Part shown: in pieces, positions 39,620-48,664 of the stretch | Layout: the number at the start of each line of letters is the position of its first letter | How positions within the stretch are numbered: position 1 is the first letter of the stretch | Source of the DNA: JAGVSZ01 sp963747775 | GTDB taxonomy: Bacteria > Pseudomonadota > Gammaproteobacteria > Burkholderiales > SG8-39 | DNA: 64,000 nt | Reading direction: 5' to 3' | Assembly (NCBI GenBank): GCA_963747775.1 | Contig: CAVVGT010000018.1 | Span: forward strand, 15,355 to 79,354 | Made by a program: the position numbers and the translations under genes | Notes under the pieces: model-generated | Told to the model about the DNA's origin: nothing | Database searches by the model: none | What the model saw: only the letters and a program-made list of their open reading frames with translations

Positions 39620-42600
39620 ATGAGCGCCAAAGAACCCCGGCCGCAGCCCACCCTCGAACCCGCGCCGCTCGAGGCCAAGCCCACGCTGCAGCAGCTCCTC
39701 GACAACAGCACGACCGTCCGCGTGTTCGCGAAGGACCTCGAGGGGCGGTATCTCTTCGTCAATCGGGCATTCGAGCAGCACGTCGGGCGGCCGGCCGCGG
39801 AGATCGTCGGTCTGACGCCGGGCGACATCGCCCCTGCGGAGATCGCCGCGGGGCTGCGTGCGAACGACCGCCGCGTGATCGAGACCGGCACGCCGCTCGA
39901 GATCGAGGAGACGAACGTCATTCGCGGCGAGCGGCGCACCCTGCTCGCGAACAAGTTCCCGCTCCTCGGCGCCGACGGAAGGCCCTACGCCGTCTGCGGC
40001 ATCTCGGTCGACATCACCGAGCGCAAGCGCAACGAGGAGGCGCTGCGGCGCGCGGCGCTGGCGGTGTCCACCGCCGCCGGCCCGGAGGTGTTCGACACGC
40101 TCGTGCGCCAGCTCGCCGAGATCCTGGGCGTCGGCGCGGCGATGATCACCGTCTTCTTCGACGCCCGACGCACGCACATGCGCTCGGTGGCAGCCTGCCT
40201 GGATGGCCGGCCCCTCGAACCGTTCGAGTACAAGGTCGCCGCGTCGCCGTGCGCCGGCATGGTCGGACAGGAGTTCCGCTACGTGCGCGACGGCGTGCGC
40301 CCCGAGTTCGCGGCGCGGTCGCTCTTCGCCAGGCTCGAGTTCGACAGCTACGCGGCCTATACCCTGACCGCGTCCACGGGCGAGCAGCTCGGGCTGATCG
40401 TGGTGATGGACCGCCGGCCGCTCGTCGATCGGGCGCTCACCGAGGCCATGTTGAAGATCTTCGCGGTGCGCGCCGCCGCCGAGCTCGAGCGCGCGCGCGC
40501 CGACGAGGCGCTGCGGGCCTCCGAGGCGAGCTACCGCGCGATCTTCGAGGCGAACGAGGACGCGATCTTCGTGCACGACTGGGACACCGGCCGCATCCTC
40601 GACGTGAGCCCGAAGGCGGCCGAGCTCTACGGGCACTCGCGCGAGGCGCTGCGGAACCTCGGGGTCGGGGACGTGAGCGCCAACGTCCCGCCGTACACCG
40701 AGCAGGACGCGATGCGCCTAATCCAGCAGGCGAAGCTCCGCGCCGCGCCGGTGCGCTTCGAGTGGCACGCGCGCCACAAGGATGGGCACCTGATGTGGCA
40801 CGAGGTGACGCTCAAGCGCGCGACGATCGCGGGCGAGCCGCGCATCCTCGCCTTCACGCGCGACGTCACCGAGCGCAAGCGCGCCGAGGAGGCGATGCGC
40901 GCGAGCGAGGAGCAGTACCGCGCGATCTTCAACGCGTCGGCGGACGCCCTCACGCTGCGCGACGCGGATTTCCGGGTCGTTGACGTGAATCCCGCGCTGC
41001 TCGCGATGACCGGCTTCACGCGCGAGGAGGTGATCGGCTCCACGCGGATGCTGTTCACGCCGCCGGAGGAGCAGGACGCGGCGCGGACGCTGTTCGAGCG
41101 CGAGCTCTGCGGCGACGCCACGCAGTACGAGATGGAGGCGGTGCGCAAGGACGGCACGCGCTTCGCGGTCGAGGTGCGCGGCGTGCCGCTGCAGTATCGC
41201 GGCCGGCCGCACGTGTTCGTGATCGCCCGCGACATCACCGAGCGCAAGCGCGCCGAGGAGGCGGTGCGCGCCAGCGAGGAGCAGTACCGGGCGGTCTTCA
41301 ATGCCTCGGCCGACGCCCTGGTGCTGTGGAACTCCGAACTGCGGCGGATCGACGTCAATCCGGCCTACGAGCAGCTCTACGGCTACTCGCGCGAGGAGGT
41401 GCTGGACAGCGACTATCCCGCCCACTTGCCGGTCGAGTACGTCGAGCGACGGCGGGATCTCGTCCGGCGCACTCTCGCGGGCGAACCGTGCCAGGTCGAG
41501 CTGGAGGCGCTGCGCAAGAACGGCGAGCGGTTCCAGATCGAAGTGCGCACGATCCCCATCCAGCACCGCGGCGAGCCGCACGTGCTCGCGATCGTGCGCG
41601 ACATCACCGAGCGCAAGCGCGCCGAGGAGGCGCTGAAGTCGAGCGAGGAGCAGTACCGGGCGATCTTCAACGCCTCGGTCGACGGCCTGCTGCTGTGGGA
41701 CGCGGACCACCGCATCGTGGACGCGAACGAGGCGTTCCTGTCGCTGCATGGCTATCGCCGCGAGGAGCTGATCGGGGCACCCCGGCCGGTGTTCATCCCG
41801 CCCGAGCTGGAACGCGAGTGCGCGGTGCTGCTGCCGAAGGTCCTTGCCGGCACGCCCTGCCGGCTCGAGGCGCGCACCCGGCGCAAGGACGGCACGACGT
41901 TCGACGTCGAGATCCACGGCGTGCCGATGCAGTACCAGGGGCGGCCGCATGTGCTCATCATCGTACGCGACATCACCGAGGCGAAACGCGCGGAGGAACG
42001 GCTGCGCGCGAGCGAGCACCGCTATCGCCTCCTCTTCGAGATGGAGTCCGACGCGATCCTGGTGGTCGACGCGGAGACGCTCCGGCTGCTCGACGCGAAT
42101 CGCGCGGCCGAGTCGCTCTGGGGATACGCCCGCGCCGAATTGCTCGCGATGACCGCGGCGGACCTCTCGGCCGACCCCGAGCAGACCCGCAGCTCGATCC
42201 AGTCGCCCGAGGGCCGGGTGCACATCCCGCTGCGCTACCACCGCCGGCGGGACGGCACCGTCTTCCCCATCGAGATCACCTCGAACCGTCTGTGGCTCGA
42301 CGGGCGCAAGATCGTGATCTCGACGATCCGCGACATCACCGAGCGCAAGCGCGCCGAGGACGCGCTGCGCGTGAGCGAGGAGCAGTACCGCGCGATCTTC
42401 GACGCCTCGGCCGACGCGCTGGTGCTGCGCGATGCGGATTTCCGCATCGTCGACGTCAACCCGGCCTACGAGTCGATGAGCGGCTACCGGCGCGAGGAGG
42501 TAATCGGCGCCGACCGCGTCATCGCCAATCCGCCGGAGGTCGACGGAATGGTGAAGGCGCTGCATGCGCAAGCGCTCACCGGCGCGCCGATCCAGCTCGA

Positions 42601-43921
42601 GACCGTCATGGTGACGAAGGGCGGCCGCTCCGCCGAGATCGAGCTCCGCGGCGTCCCGATTCGGCATCGGGGACAGCCGCACGTGCTATACATCGGGCGC
42701 GACATCACCGCGCGCAAGCGCGCCGAAGCCGAGCGCCTGGCGCTTGAGGCGCAGCTTCGCCAGGCGCAGAAGATGGAGGCCATCGGCCAGCTGACCGGCG
42801 GCATCGCGCACGACTTCAACAACATCCTCACGAGCATCATCGGCTACGTGACGCTGGCCGCCGAGCGCGAAGCCGCGGCCGCCGACCCGAAGGTCGCTGG
42901 GTATCTCGACCAGGCGACGCGCTCGTGCCGGCGCGCGCGCGACCTGATCCAGCAGATGCTCACCTTCAGCCGTGGCCAGCGGGGCGAGCGCCGCCCGGTG
43001 GACCTGCGCCGGCTGGTGGCGGAATCGGCGCGGCTCCTGCACTCGTCGATGCCGGCAACCCTCGACCTCGAGCTGTCGACCGGCGGGGACGTGCCGCCGG
43101 TATCGATCGACCGGGTGCAAGCCGAGCAGGTGCTGCTCAACCTGTGCATCAACGCACGCGACGCGCTCGAGGGCCAGGGCAAGGTGCGCATCGATGTGCG
43201 GCGCGCGAACCACGCGGCCGTCTGCGCGAGCTGCCGCAGCGCGATCGACGGCGAGTTCGTCGAGCTCGCCGTGAGCGACGACGGGCCGGGCATCGCGCCG
43301 GCGCTGGCGGAGCGGATCTTCGAGCCGTTCTTCAGCACCAAGGAGGTCGGCAAGGGCAGCGGCATGGGCCTCGCGATGGTGCACGGCATCGTGCACGACC
43401 ATGGCGGGCACCTCGTCCTCGACACGCGGCCGGGCGCGGGTGCGACCTTCCGCGTGCTCTTGCCGGTGCTGCACGCGGACGGCGCGGACGCGGAGCACGA
43501 GACGCTGACCGGGTTCGCGCCGCCCGCGCGCCAGCGCGGCCTGCGCGGGCGCGTGCTCCTGGTGGACGACGAGGAGATGGTGCGCGGGTTCATGCGCGAG
43601 CTGCTCGAGGGGTGGGGCCTCCAGGTCGAGGTGGCCCGCGACGGCGCCGAGGCGCGTGCGCTGTTCGAGCGCGCGCCGGAGCGCTACGACGTGGTGATTA
43701 CCGACCAGACGATGCCGCGGCAGACCGGCGTGGAACTTGCGCGCGGGCTGCTCGCGCGCCGGGCCGGGCTGCCGATCGTCCTCTACAGCGGCTACGCGGA
43801 CGCGCTCACCGAGAGCCAGGTCCAGGACGCCGGGATCCGCGCGCTTGTCCGCAAGCCGATCGAGCCGGCGGCGCTGCGGACGCTGCTCGAGACACTGCTG
43901 CCGGGCGCCGCGACGGCGTAG
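39620..43921 (+). CDS. Multi-PAS hybrid sensor histidine kinase
   Basis: A 1433-residue sensor with no membrane segment, so it is cytosolic. In order: PAS (about 25-140), GAF (about 145-290), six PAS modules each of about 123 residues (300-1040), the dimerisation domain with the phospho-His in GQLTGGIAHDFNNIL (about 1057), an ATPase domain with NLCINARDAL, DDGPGI and GSGMGLAMVHGI, and a C-terminal receiver (about 1310-1430; Asp in DVVITDQTMP). Each PAS ends with a D-I-T-E-R-K-R-A-E-E linker. The multi-PAS array suggests integration of redox or ligand cues. It follows the OmpR-type gene by 88 bases. Confidence 0.93.
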   Translation: MSAKEPRPQPTLEPAPLEAKPTLQQLLDNSTTVRVFAKDLEGRYLFVNRAFEQHVGRPAAEIVGLTPGDIAPAEIAAGLRANDRRVIETGTPLEIEETNVIRGERRTLLANKFPLLGADGRPYAVCGISVDITERKRNEEALRRAALAVSTAAGPEVFDTLVRQLAEILGVGAAMITVFFDARRTHMRSVAACLDGRPLEPFEYKVAASPCAGMVGQEFRYVRDGVRPEFAARSLFARLEFDSYAAYTLTASTGEQLGLIVVMDRRPLVDRALTEAMLKIFAVRAAAELERARADEALRASEASYRAIFEANEDAIFVHDWDTGRILDVSPKAAELYGHSREALRNLGVGDVSANVPPYTEQDAMRLIQQAKLRAAPVRFEWHARHKDGHLMWHEVTLKRATIAGEPRILAFTRDVTERKRAEEAMRASEEQYRAIFNASADALTLRDADFRVVDVNPALLAMTGFTREEVIGSTRMLFTPPEEQDAARTLFERELCGDATQYEMEAVRKDGTRFAVEVRGVPLQYRGRPHVFVIARDITERKRAEEAVRASEEQYRAVFNASADALVLWNSELRRIDVNPAYEQLYGYSREEVLDSDYPAHLPVEYVERRRDLVRRTLAGEPCQVELEALRKNGERFQIEVRTIPIQHRGEPHVLAIVRDITERKRAEEALKSSEEQYRAIFNASVDGLLLWDADHRIVDANEAFLSLHGYRREELIGAPRPVFIPPELERECAVLLPKVLAGTPCRLEARTRRKDGTTFDVEIHGVPMQYQGRPHVLIIVRDITEAKRAEERLRASEHRYRLLFEMESDAILVVDAETLRLLDANRAAESLWGYARAELLAMTAADLSADPEQTRSSIQSPEGRVHIPLRYHRRRDGTVFPIEITSNRLWLDGRKIVISTIRDITERKRAEDALRVSEEQYRAIFDASADALVLRDADFRIVDVNPAYESMSGYRREEVIGADRVIANPPEVDGMVKALHAQALTGAPIQLETVMVTKGGRSAEIELRGVPIRHRGQPHVLYIGRDITARKRAEAERLALEAQLRQAQKMEAIGQLTGGIAHDFNNILTSIIGYVTLAAEREAAAADPKVAGYLDQATRSCRRARDLIQQMLTFSRGQRGERRPVDLRRLVAESARLLHSSMPATLDLELSTGGDVPPVSIDRVQAEQVLLNLCINARDALEGQGKVRIDVRRANHAAVCASCRSAIDGEFVELAVSDDGPGIAPALAERIFEPFFSTKEVGKGSGMGLAMVHGIVHDHGGHLVLDTRPGAGATFRVLLPVLHADGADAEHETLTGFAPPARQRGLRGRVLLVDDEEMVRGFMRELLEGWGLQVEVARDGAEARALFERAPERYDVVITDQTMPRQTGVELARGLLARRAGLPIVLYSGYADALTESQVQDAGIRALVRKPIEPAALRTLLETLLPGAATA
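40487..42410 (+). repeat. Tandem PAS-module DNA repeats, period about 369 bases
   Basis: The linker and start of each PAS module recur as near-identical DNA (core gagcgcaagcgcgccgagga). They begin at 40487, 40871, 41240, 41609, 41978 and 42341, with spacings of 384, 369, 369, 369 and 363. The copies at 40871, 41240, 41609 and 42341 are the most alike. The pattern indicates expansion by unequal recombination inside the gene. Confidence 0.85.
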
Positions 43922-43934
43922 GCGGAGTGGGGAA

Positions 43935-43967
43935 GCGAAACGCCCCGCGCGCGGCGGGGCGTTTCGC
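43935..43967. terminator. Bidirectional hairpin between the hybrid kinase and nrdJ
   Basis: Arms gcgaaacgccccgc (43935-43948) and gcggggcgtttcgc (43954-43967) are perfect complements with a 5-base loop. It sits between the convergent kinase and nrdJ genes, which fits a terminator for both. T-runs are short on either side. Confidence 0.75.
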
Positions 43968-43987
43968 AGGGGTGGGCCGGGCTCTGC

Positions 43988-46894
43988 CTAACCGCAGCTT
44001 CCCACCGCCCCGCACGCCGTACAGAAGTCGCAGCCGTCCTTCTTGATGACGGTGTAGTTGCCGCACTCGGTGCACAGGGCGCCCTGCATGACCTTGGGCG
44101 AGCCGTTGTCGCGCGGCGCCTCGAGGATGCCCATCTCCCGCCGCGGGTAGCCGTGCTCGTCGAGCACGCCGAGCATCGCATAGCGGTGGATGATGAGCCG
44201 CGCGAGGTAAGCCACCGTCGAGGGCCAGGTCTGCTGCTTGCGCTCCCCGGGCACGAAGGCGAGGAAGTCGCCGAGCGGTTCCGAGTAGTTGACGAGCTTG
44301 CGCAGCTTCATTCCGATCCAGGCCGGGTCGATCACGCGCATATCGAGCGAGAGCAGTCGCGCCAACCCGTCCAGCGCGCGCGGGTAGAAACCCGAGAGGA
44401 ACATCGCGTATGGACGCGTGACGCCGTCGGGCATCATGATCTCCTTCAAGCCGAGCACGAAGTCCTCGCCGGAGGCGGGGTTGCGCACGTCGACGGTCCA
44501 GGAGAGCGTGCCGTCGGTGCCGGTCTTCGGCTCCTCGACGGCGAACATCGCATCCAGCACCGGGTGCGGCCGGCCTTCGGGCGACAGCAGGTCCGGTGCG
44601 CCGGCCTCGTCGAGCGCGCCGAGCTGCTCGCAGCGCCAGCGGATCGCCTGGGCCACGCCGGCGGCGACGCTCGGGACGAGCCGCTTCTCGCCGTGCGGCG
44701 GGAAAGGCAGCTCGAACGACTGCTCGCCGGGCGTCTTCGACAGCACTTCGAGCTTCAGCGCGAGCCACGCACGGTCGTTCGCGCGCATGTCCATCGACAG
44801 GGTCTTCGCGACCGCGCCGAGGCCGCGCGGCTGCTCGGCGCCGTTCACCCAGGCCTCGAACGGGAACGCGCGCCCTTCCTCTTCCACATGCCCGACGAAC
44901 AGCGCGAAATCGCCGCCGGGGTGCTGGATCATGTACGTCCACGCGAGGTTGCCGGCGGGCAGCGCGGGCCGGCCGGGCCACACCAGCGAGGCGAGCACCG
45001 GCGCCGGCAGGGTCTTGATCGCGAGGCGGCGGTTCGCGCCGGCGATCGCCACGTCCTGCGGGCCGCGCTTCTCGCCCTCGGCCTTCGGCTTTGCGTCGAC
45101 CGACAGCACCGCACCGAGCACCTTGTTCGGCCGATAGGTCGCGAGGCCCTTCAGGCCCGCACGCCACGCGGAGAGGTAGAGATCCTCGAACTCGCCGTAC
45201 GGATAGTCCTCCGGCACGTTGACCGTCTTCGAGATGCTCGTGTCGACGAAGGGCGCGACCGCCGCGACCACCTCCTTGTGCGCCTGCGCCGAGATCTCGA
45301 GCGCGGTCACGAAATAGGGCGGGAGGGCGCGCACGTCGCCGCCGAGATGGCGGTACAGCCGCCACGCGTAGTCCTCGACCTGGTAGTCTTTCCACGTGCC
45401 GTCGGGCATGCGCTTGCGGCGCGAGTAGGTCCAAGAGAACGGCGGCTCGATGCCGTTCGAGGCGTTGTCGGCAAACGCGAGGCTGATCGTGCCGGTCGGC
45501 GCGATCGAGAGCAGGTGCGAGTTGCGGAGGCCGTACTGGCGGATCTTCTGCTTGATCTCGGCCGGCAGCCGCGACGCGAAGTTTCCGCCCGCGAGATAAA
45601 GGTCGGCGTTGAACAGCGGGAACGCACCGCGCTCGCGCGCGAGCTCGATCGAGGCGAGATACGCGCGGTCGCGCATGGATTCCGCGATGCGCGCGGCCAT
45701 CTGGCACGCGTCCGCCGTGTCGTAGCGCAGGCGCAGCATGATCAGCGCGTCGCCCAGCCCGGTGAAGCCGAGGCCGACGCGGCGCTTGGCCATGGCCTCG
45801 TCCTTCTGGTTCTTGAGCGGCCACGGTGTCGCGTCGAGCACGTTGTCGAGCATGCGGATCGAGGTCTCGACGACCTTGCCGAACGCGGCGAAGTCGAACT
45901 CCGCCTCGGCCATGAACGGGGACTTGACGAACTTCACCAGATTGATCGAGCCGAGGTCGCAGCAGCCGTACGGCGGGAGCGGCTGCTCGGCGCACGGGTT
46001 CGTCGCCTCGATGGTCTCGCAGTAGTAGAGGTTGTTGTCCTTGTTGATGCGATCGAGGAACAGGATGCCCGGCTCGGCGTGGTCGTACGTCGAGCGCATG
46101 ATCTGGTCCCACAGGTCGCGGGCGCGCACCTTGCGGTACACCCACAGCCCGTCGGCGCGCTGGTAGGCGCCTTCGGCCTTGGTGTCCTGCGACGGCTCGG
46201 CCTTGTGCACCAGCTCGAACGCCGCGTCGGCCTCCACCGCGCGCATGAACTCGTCGGTCACGCCGACCGAGACGTTGAAGTTGGTCAGCTCGCCCTGGTC
46301 CTTGGCGTGGATGAACACCTCCACGTCCGGGTGGTCGCAGCGGAGCACGCCCATCTGCGCGCCGCGGCGCGAGCCGGCCGACTCGACGGTCTCGCACGAC
46401 TCGTCGAACACCTGCATGTAGGAGACCGGACCGCTCGCGCGCGACATCGTCCCGCGCACCAGCGCACCGTGTGGCCGGATCGACGAGAAGTCGTAGCCGA
46501 CGCCGCCGCCGCGGCGCATGGTCTCGGCGGCCTCCGCCAGCGCGGTGTAGATGCCGGGGCGCCCGTCGACCAATTCGGTGATCGAGTCGCCCACCGGCTG
46601 CACGAAGCAGTTGATCAGCGTCGCGGTGAGCGAAGTGCCCGCCGCCGAGTTGATGCGGCCCGCGGGCACGAACCCGCGCTCCTGCGCCTCGAGGAACTTC
46701 GCCTCCCAGAGCGCGCGCTTGTCCTCGGTCTCGACCGCCGCGAGCGCCCGGGCGACGCGGCGGCGGACGTCGGTCGCCGTGCGCTCGGTTCCCTTCGCGT
46801 ACTTCTCCAGCAGAACCTCCTCCCCGATCTCCTGCTCAGGCAGGGTGGCGACGCTGGCCTTGATGGATTCCTTTGTTATTTCAGTTGGTTGCAT
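43988..46894 (-). CDS. nrdJ: Adenosylcobalamin-dependent ribonucleoside-diphosphate reductase
   Basis: A class II ribonucleotide reductase that makes deoxynucleotides with or without oxygen, using coenzyme B12. The 968-residue protein has INCFVQPVGDSI (first active-site Cys), the NPCAEQPLPPYGCCDLGSINL block with the N-x-C-x-E catalytic motif, and SIAPTGTISLAFADNASNGIEPPFSWTYSR. A C-terminal Cys-rich zinc site, CTECGNYTVIKKDGCDFC, lies in the last 30 residues. The ATG at 46894 is the only plausible start. I see no cobalamin riboswitch upstream. Confidence 0.95.
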   Translation of the reverse strand: MQPTEITKESIKASVATLPEQEIGEEVLLEKYAKGTERTATDVRRRVARALAAVETEDKRALWEAKFLEAQERGFVPAGRINSAAGTSLTATLINCFVQPVGDSITELVDGRPGIYTALAEAAETMRRGGGVGYDFSSIRPHGALVRGTMSRASGPVSYMQVFDESCETVESAGSRRGAQMGVLRCDHPDVEVFIHAKDQGELTNFNVSVGVTDEFMRAVEADAAFELVHKAEPSQDTKAEGAYQRADGLWVYRKVRARDLWDQIMRSTYDHAEPGILFLDRINKDNNLYYCETIEATNPCAEQPLPPYGCCDLGSINLVKFVKSPFMAEAEFDFAAFGKVVETSIRMLDNVLDATPWPLKNQKDEAMAKRRVGLGFTGLGDALIMLRLRYDTADACQMAARIAESMRDRAYLASIELARERGAFPLFNADLYLAGGNFASRLPAEIKQKIRQYGLRNSHLLSIAPTGTISLAFADNASNGIEPPFSWTYSRRKRMPDGTWKDYQVEDYAWRLYRHLGGDVRALPPYFVTALEISAQAHKEVVAAVAPFVDTSISKTVNVPEDYPYGEFEDLYLSAWRAGLKGLATYRPNKVLGAVLSVDAKPKAEGEKRGPQDVAIAGANRRLAIKTLPAPVLASLVWPGRPALPAGNLAWTYMIQHPGGDFALFVGHVEEEGRAFPFEAWVNGAEQPRGLGAVAKTLSMDMRANDRAWLALKLEVLSKTPGEQSFELPFPPHGEKRLVPSVAAGVAQAIRWRCEQLGALDEAGAPDLLSPEGRPHPVLDAMFAVEEPKTGTDGTLSWTVDVRNPASGEDFVLGLKEIMMPDGVTRPYAMFLSGFYPRALDGLARLLSLDMRVIDPAWIGMKLRKLVNYSEPLGDFLAFVPGERKQQTWPSTVAYLARLIIHRYAMLGVLDEHGYPRREMGILEAPRDNGSPKVMQGALCTECGNYTVIKKDGCDFCTACGAVGSCG

Positions 46895-47241
46895 GATTAT
46901 TCCTGTTGTGTGCGGGTGACCGGAAACGAGCGGAAAAGGATACGCCGCTTCGCGAGCCGCGGCACCTTCCTCCGACTGACGCCGAATATTGCAGCCCTCG
47001 GTGGTTCATGACGTGAGCCACATCAAATACATCGACCCTGACAGTTAAGGTATCGCTTTAACTACGGGAACGCCAGCGTCATGAAAATCCCGCCAGATTC
47101 AAGGCCCTAGATCTAGTGGTCGAAGGGAACCCAACCGCAACCTATCGTGGTCGGGATGTGAAGTTTGTCACAGTCGCGCGCGGCGCGCGATTCGGGGCAG
47201 AATCGGCCGGACGGCCTCGAGGCCGGGGAGGAACGAACGCC
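46895..47241. other. Intergenic region between nrdJ and msrA
   Basis: These 347 bases hold no convincing gene and carry the divergent promoters of nrdJ and msrA. Two small dyads are visible: TGACGTG-AGC-CACATCA at 47009-47025 (6 of 7 positions pair), and AGTTAA at 47044-47049 facing TTAACT at 47059-47064. The first could be an operator and the second a weak hairpin. No NrdR-box pair or B12 riboswitch was recognised. Confidence 0.4.
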
Positions 47242-47916
47242 ATGGCGCGATGGTCTCTATTCTCGTTCTGGCGCAAGGATCGCGGCGCGCCCGCGACCAA
47301 CGAACCGAGCCAGACTCACCCAGGAGCCACAGCGATGACCGCCCGCGCCATTCCTCCCACCGAAGTCCCCGCCGGCAAGGAGGTCGCTACGCTCGGCGGC
47401 GGCTGCTTCTGGTGCCTCGAGGCGGTCTACGACGATCTCACCGGCGTCGAGACGGTCGAGTCCGGCTACATGGGTGGCCGATCGCAGGCGCCGACGTACG
47501 AGGAGGTATGCGGCGGCGACAGCGGCCACGCCGAGGTCGTGCGCGTGACCTTCGACCCGGCGAAGATCTCGTACCGCGACATCCTCGACGTGTTCTTCGT
47601 CATCCACGATCCGACGACGCCGAACCGGCAGGGCAACGACGTGGGCACGCAATACCGCTCCGCGATTTTTTACCACTCGCCCGAGCAGAAGAAGGTCGCC
47701 GCGGAAGCGATCGCGCACCTCCAGGCGGAGAAGGTCTACGACGACCCGATCGTGACCGAGGTGACGCCGGCGGTCGACTTCTGGATGGCCGAGCGCTATC
47801 ACCAGGAATACTTCGCGAACAATCCCTACCAGCCGTACTGCATGTGGGTCGTCGCGCCCAAGGTGCAGAAGTTCCGCAAGCAGTTTCTCGCCAAGGCCAA
47901 GAAAGCCGCCGGCTGA
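47242..47916 (+). CDS. msrA: Peptide-methionine (S)-S-oxide reductase MsrA
   Basis: MsrA repairs oxidised methionine using thioredoxin. The active-site GGGCFWCLEAVYDDLTGVETVESGYMGG is intact, with the catalytic Cys in GCFWC. A C-terminal Cys in NPYQPYCMWVV may resolve the sulfenic acid. From the ATG at 47242 the protein has 224 residues, with a 31-residue leader before an internal ATG at 47335; each start has a plausible purine-rich site upstream (GGGAGG and AGGAG). The core begins soon after the second start, so the shorter form is possible. Confidence 0.93.
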   Translation: MARWSLFSFWRKDRGAPATNEPSQTHPGATAMTARAIPPTEVPAGKEVATLGGGCFWCLEAVYDDLTGVETVESGYMGGRSQAPTYEEVCGGDSGHAEVVRVTFDPAKISYRDILDVFFVIHDPTTPNRQGNDVGTQYRSAIFYHSPEQKKVAAEAIAHLQAEKVYDDPIVTEVTPAVDFWMAERYHQEYFANNPYQPYCMWVVAPKVQKFRKQFLAKAKKAAG

Positions 47917-47933
47917 ACGGCTCGCGCGCGGCG

Positions 47934-48596
47934 ATGAAGGCGCGCCGTCTCCACGAGTGGGACCTCGCGCCCAAGGAAGCGATCGCGCTTCAAACCGCGC
48001 TGCGCGGACGCGTCGTGCGCGAGGACCGGATCGGCGCGGTGCGGCGCGTGGCCGGCGTCGACGTCGGATTCGAGGAGGACGGCCGGATCACGCGCGCGGC
48101 GGTGGCGGTGCTCGATTTCCCGGGACTCGCGCTGGTCGAGCGCGCCGTGGTCCGCGTGCCGACGAGGTTTCCCTACGTTCCCGGGCTGCTCTCGTTCCGG
48201 GAAGCGCCGGCGGTGCTCGCCGCGTTCGAGCAGGTGACTCGAGCGCCCGATCTGATCCTGTACGACGGCCAGGGCATCGCGCACCCGCGCCGCTTCGGGA
48301 TCGCCAGCCATGTCGGGCTGCTGCTCGATTGTCCGTCGATCGGCGTCGCGAAGACGCGGCTCGTCGGCGTGCATCGAGCGCCCGCGAACCGCCGTGGTGC
48401 ATGGACGCCCCTTCGCGAGGCAGGCGAGCTAATCGGGGCGGTGCTCCGCACTCGCGCGGGCGTGAAGCCGCTGTACGTTTCGATCGGCCATCGCGTGAGC
48501 CTCGAGACCGCGGTACGCTGGACCCTGGCTTGCGCGACGCGATACCGCCTGCCCGAGACGACGCGCTGGGCGCACCGGCTCGCGTCGGGCCGCTAG
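47934..48596 (+). CDS. nfi: Endonuclease V
   Basis: Endonuclease V nicks DNA near deoxyinosine and other deaminated bases. The 220-residue product has the catalytic Asp in RVAGVDVGFEEDG, the YVPGLLSFREAPAVLAAF block with its Glu, and the LILYDGQGIAHPRRFGIASHVGLLL metal and substrate motif. The ATG is 17 bases after msrA, so the two repair genes are probably co-transcribed. Confidence 0.93.
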   Translation: MKARRLHEWDLAPKEAIALQTALRGRVVREDRIGAVRRVAGVDVGFEEDGRITRAAVAVLDFPGLALVERAVVRVPTRFPYVPGLLSFREAPAVLAAFEQVTRAPDLILYDGQGIAHPRRFGIASHVGLLLDCPSIGVAKTRLVGVHRAPANRRGAWTPLREAGELIGAVLRTRAGVKPLYVSIGHRVSLETAVRWTLACATRYRLPETTRWAHRLASGR

Positions 48597-48664
48597 ACGG
48601 GTCGTGGCGGCCGGACCGCCCGCGGAGAGATGCGCGCGGAACGGTTCTTGCTGAATCCGGGCGT

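Noticed and set aside
40487..42410. Regular repeats that could be taken for a CRISPR or satellite array
   Set aside because: The period is about 369 bases, in frame, and each unit encodes a PAS domain, so it is a protein-domain repeat.
44153..47011. A 952-codon open frame on the plus strand opposite nrdJ
   Set aside because: It is Arg/Leu/Glu-rich with no domain and lies fully antisense to a clear ribonucleotide reductase, so it is a codon-bias shadow.
46895..47241. A cobalamin riboswitch or NrdR boxes upstream of nrdJ
   Set aside because: No B12-box or paired NrdR-box sequence could be recognised; only small unrelated dyads are present.
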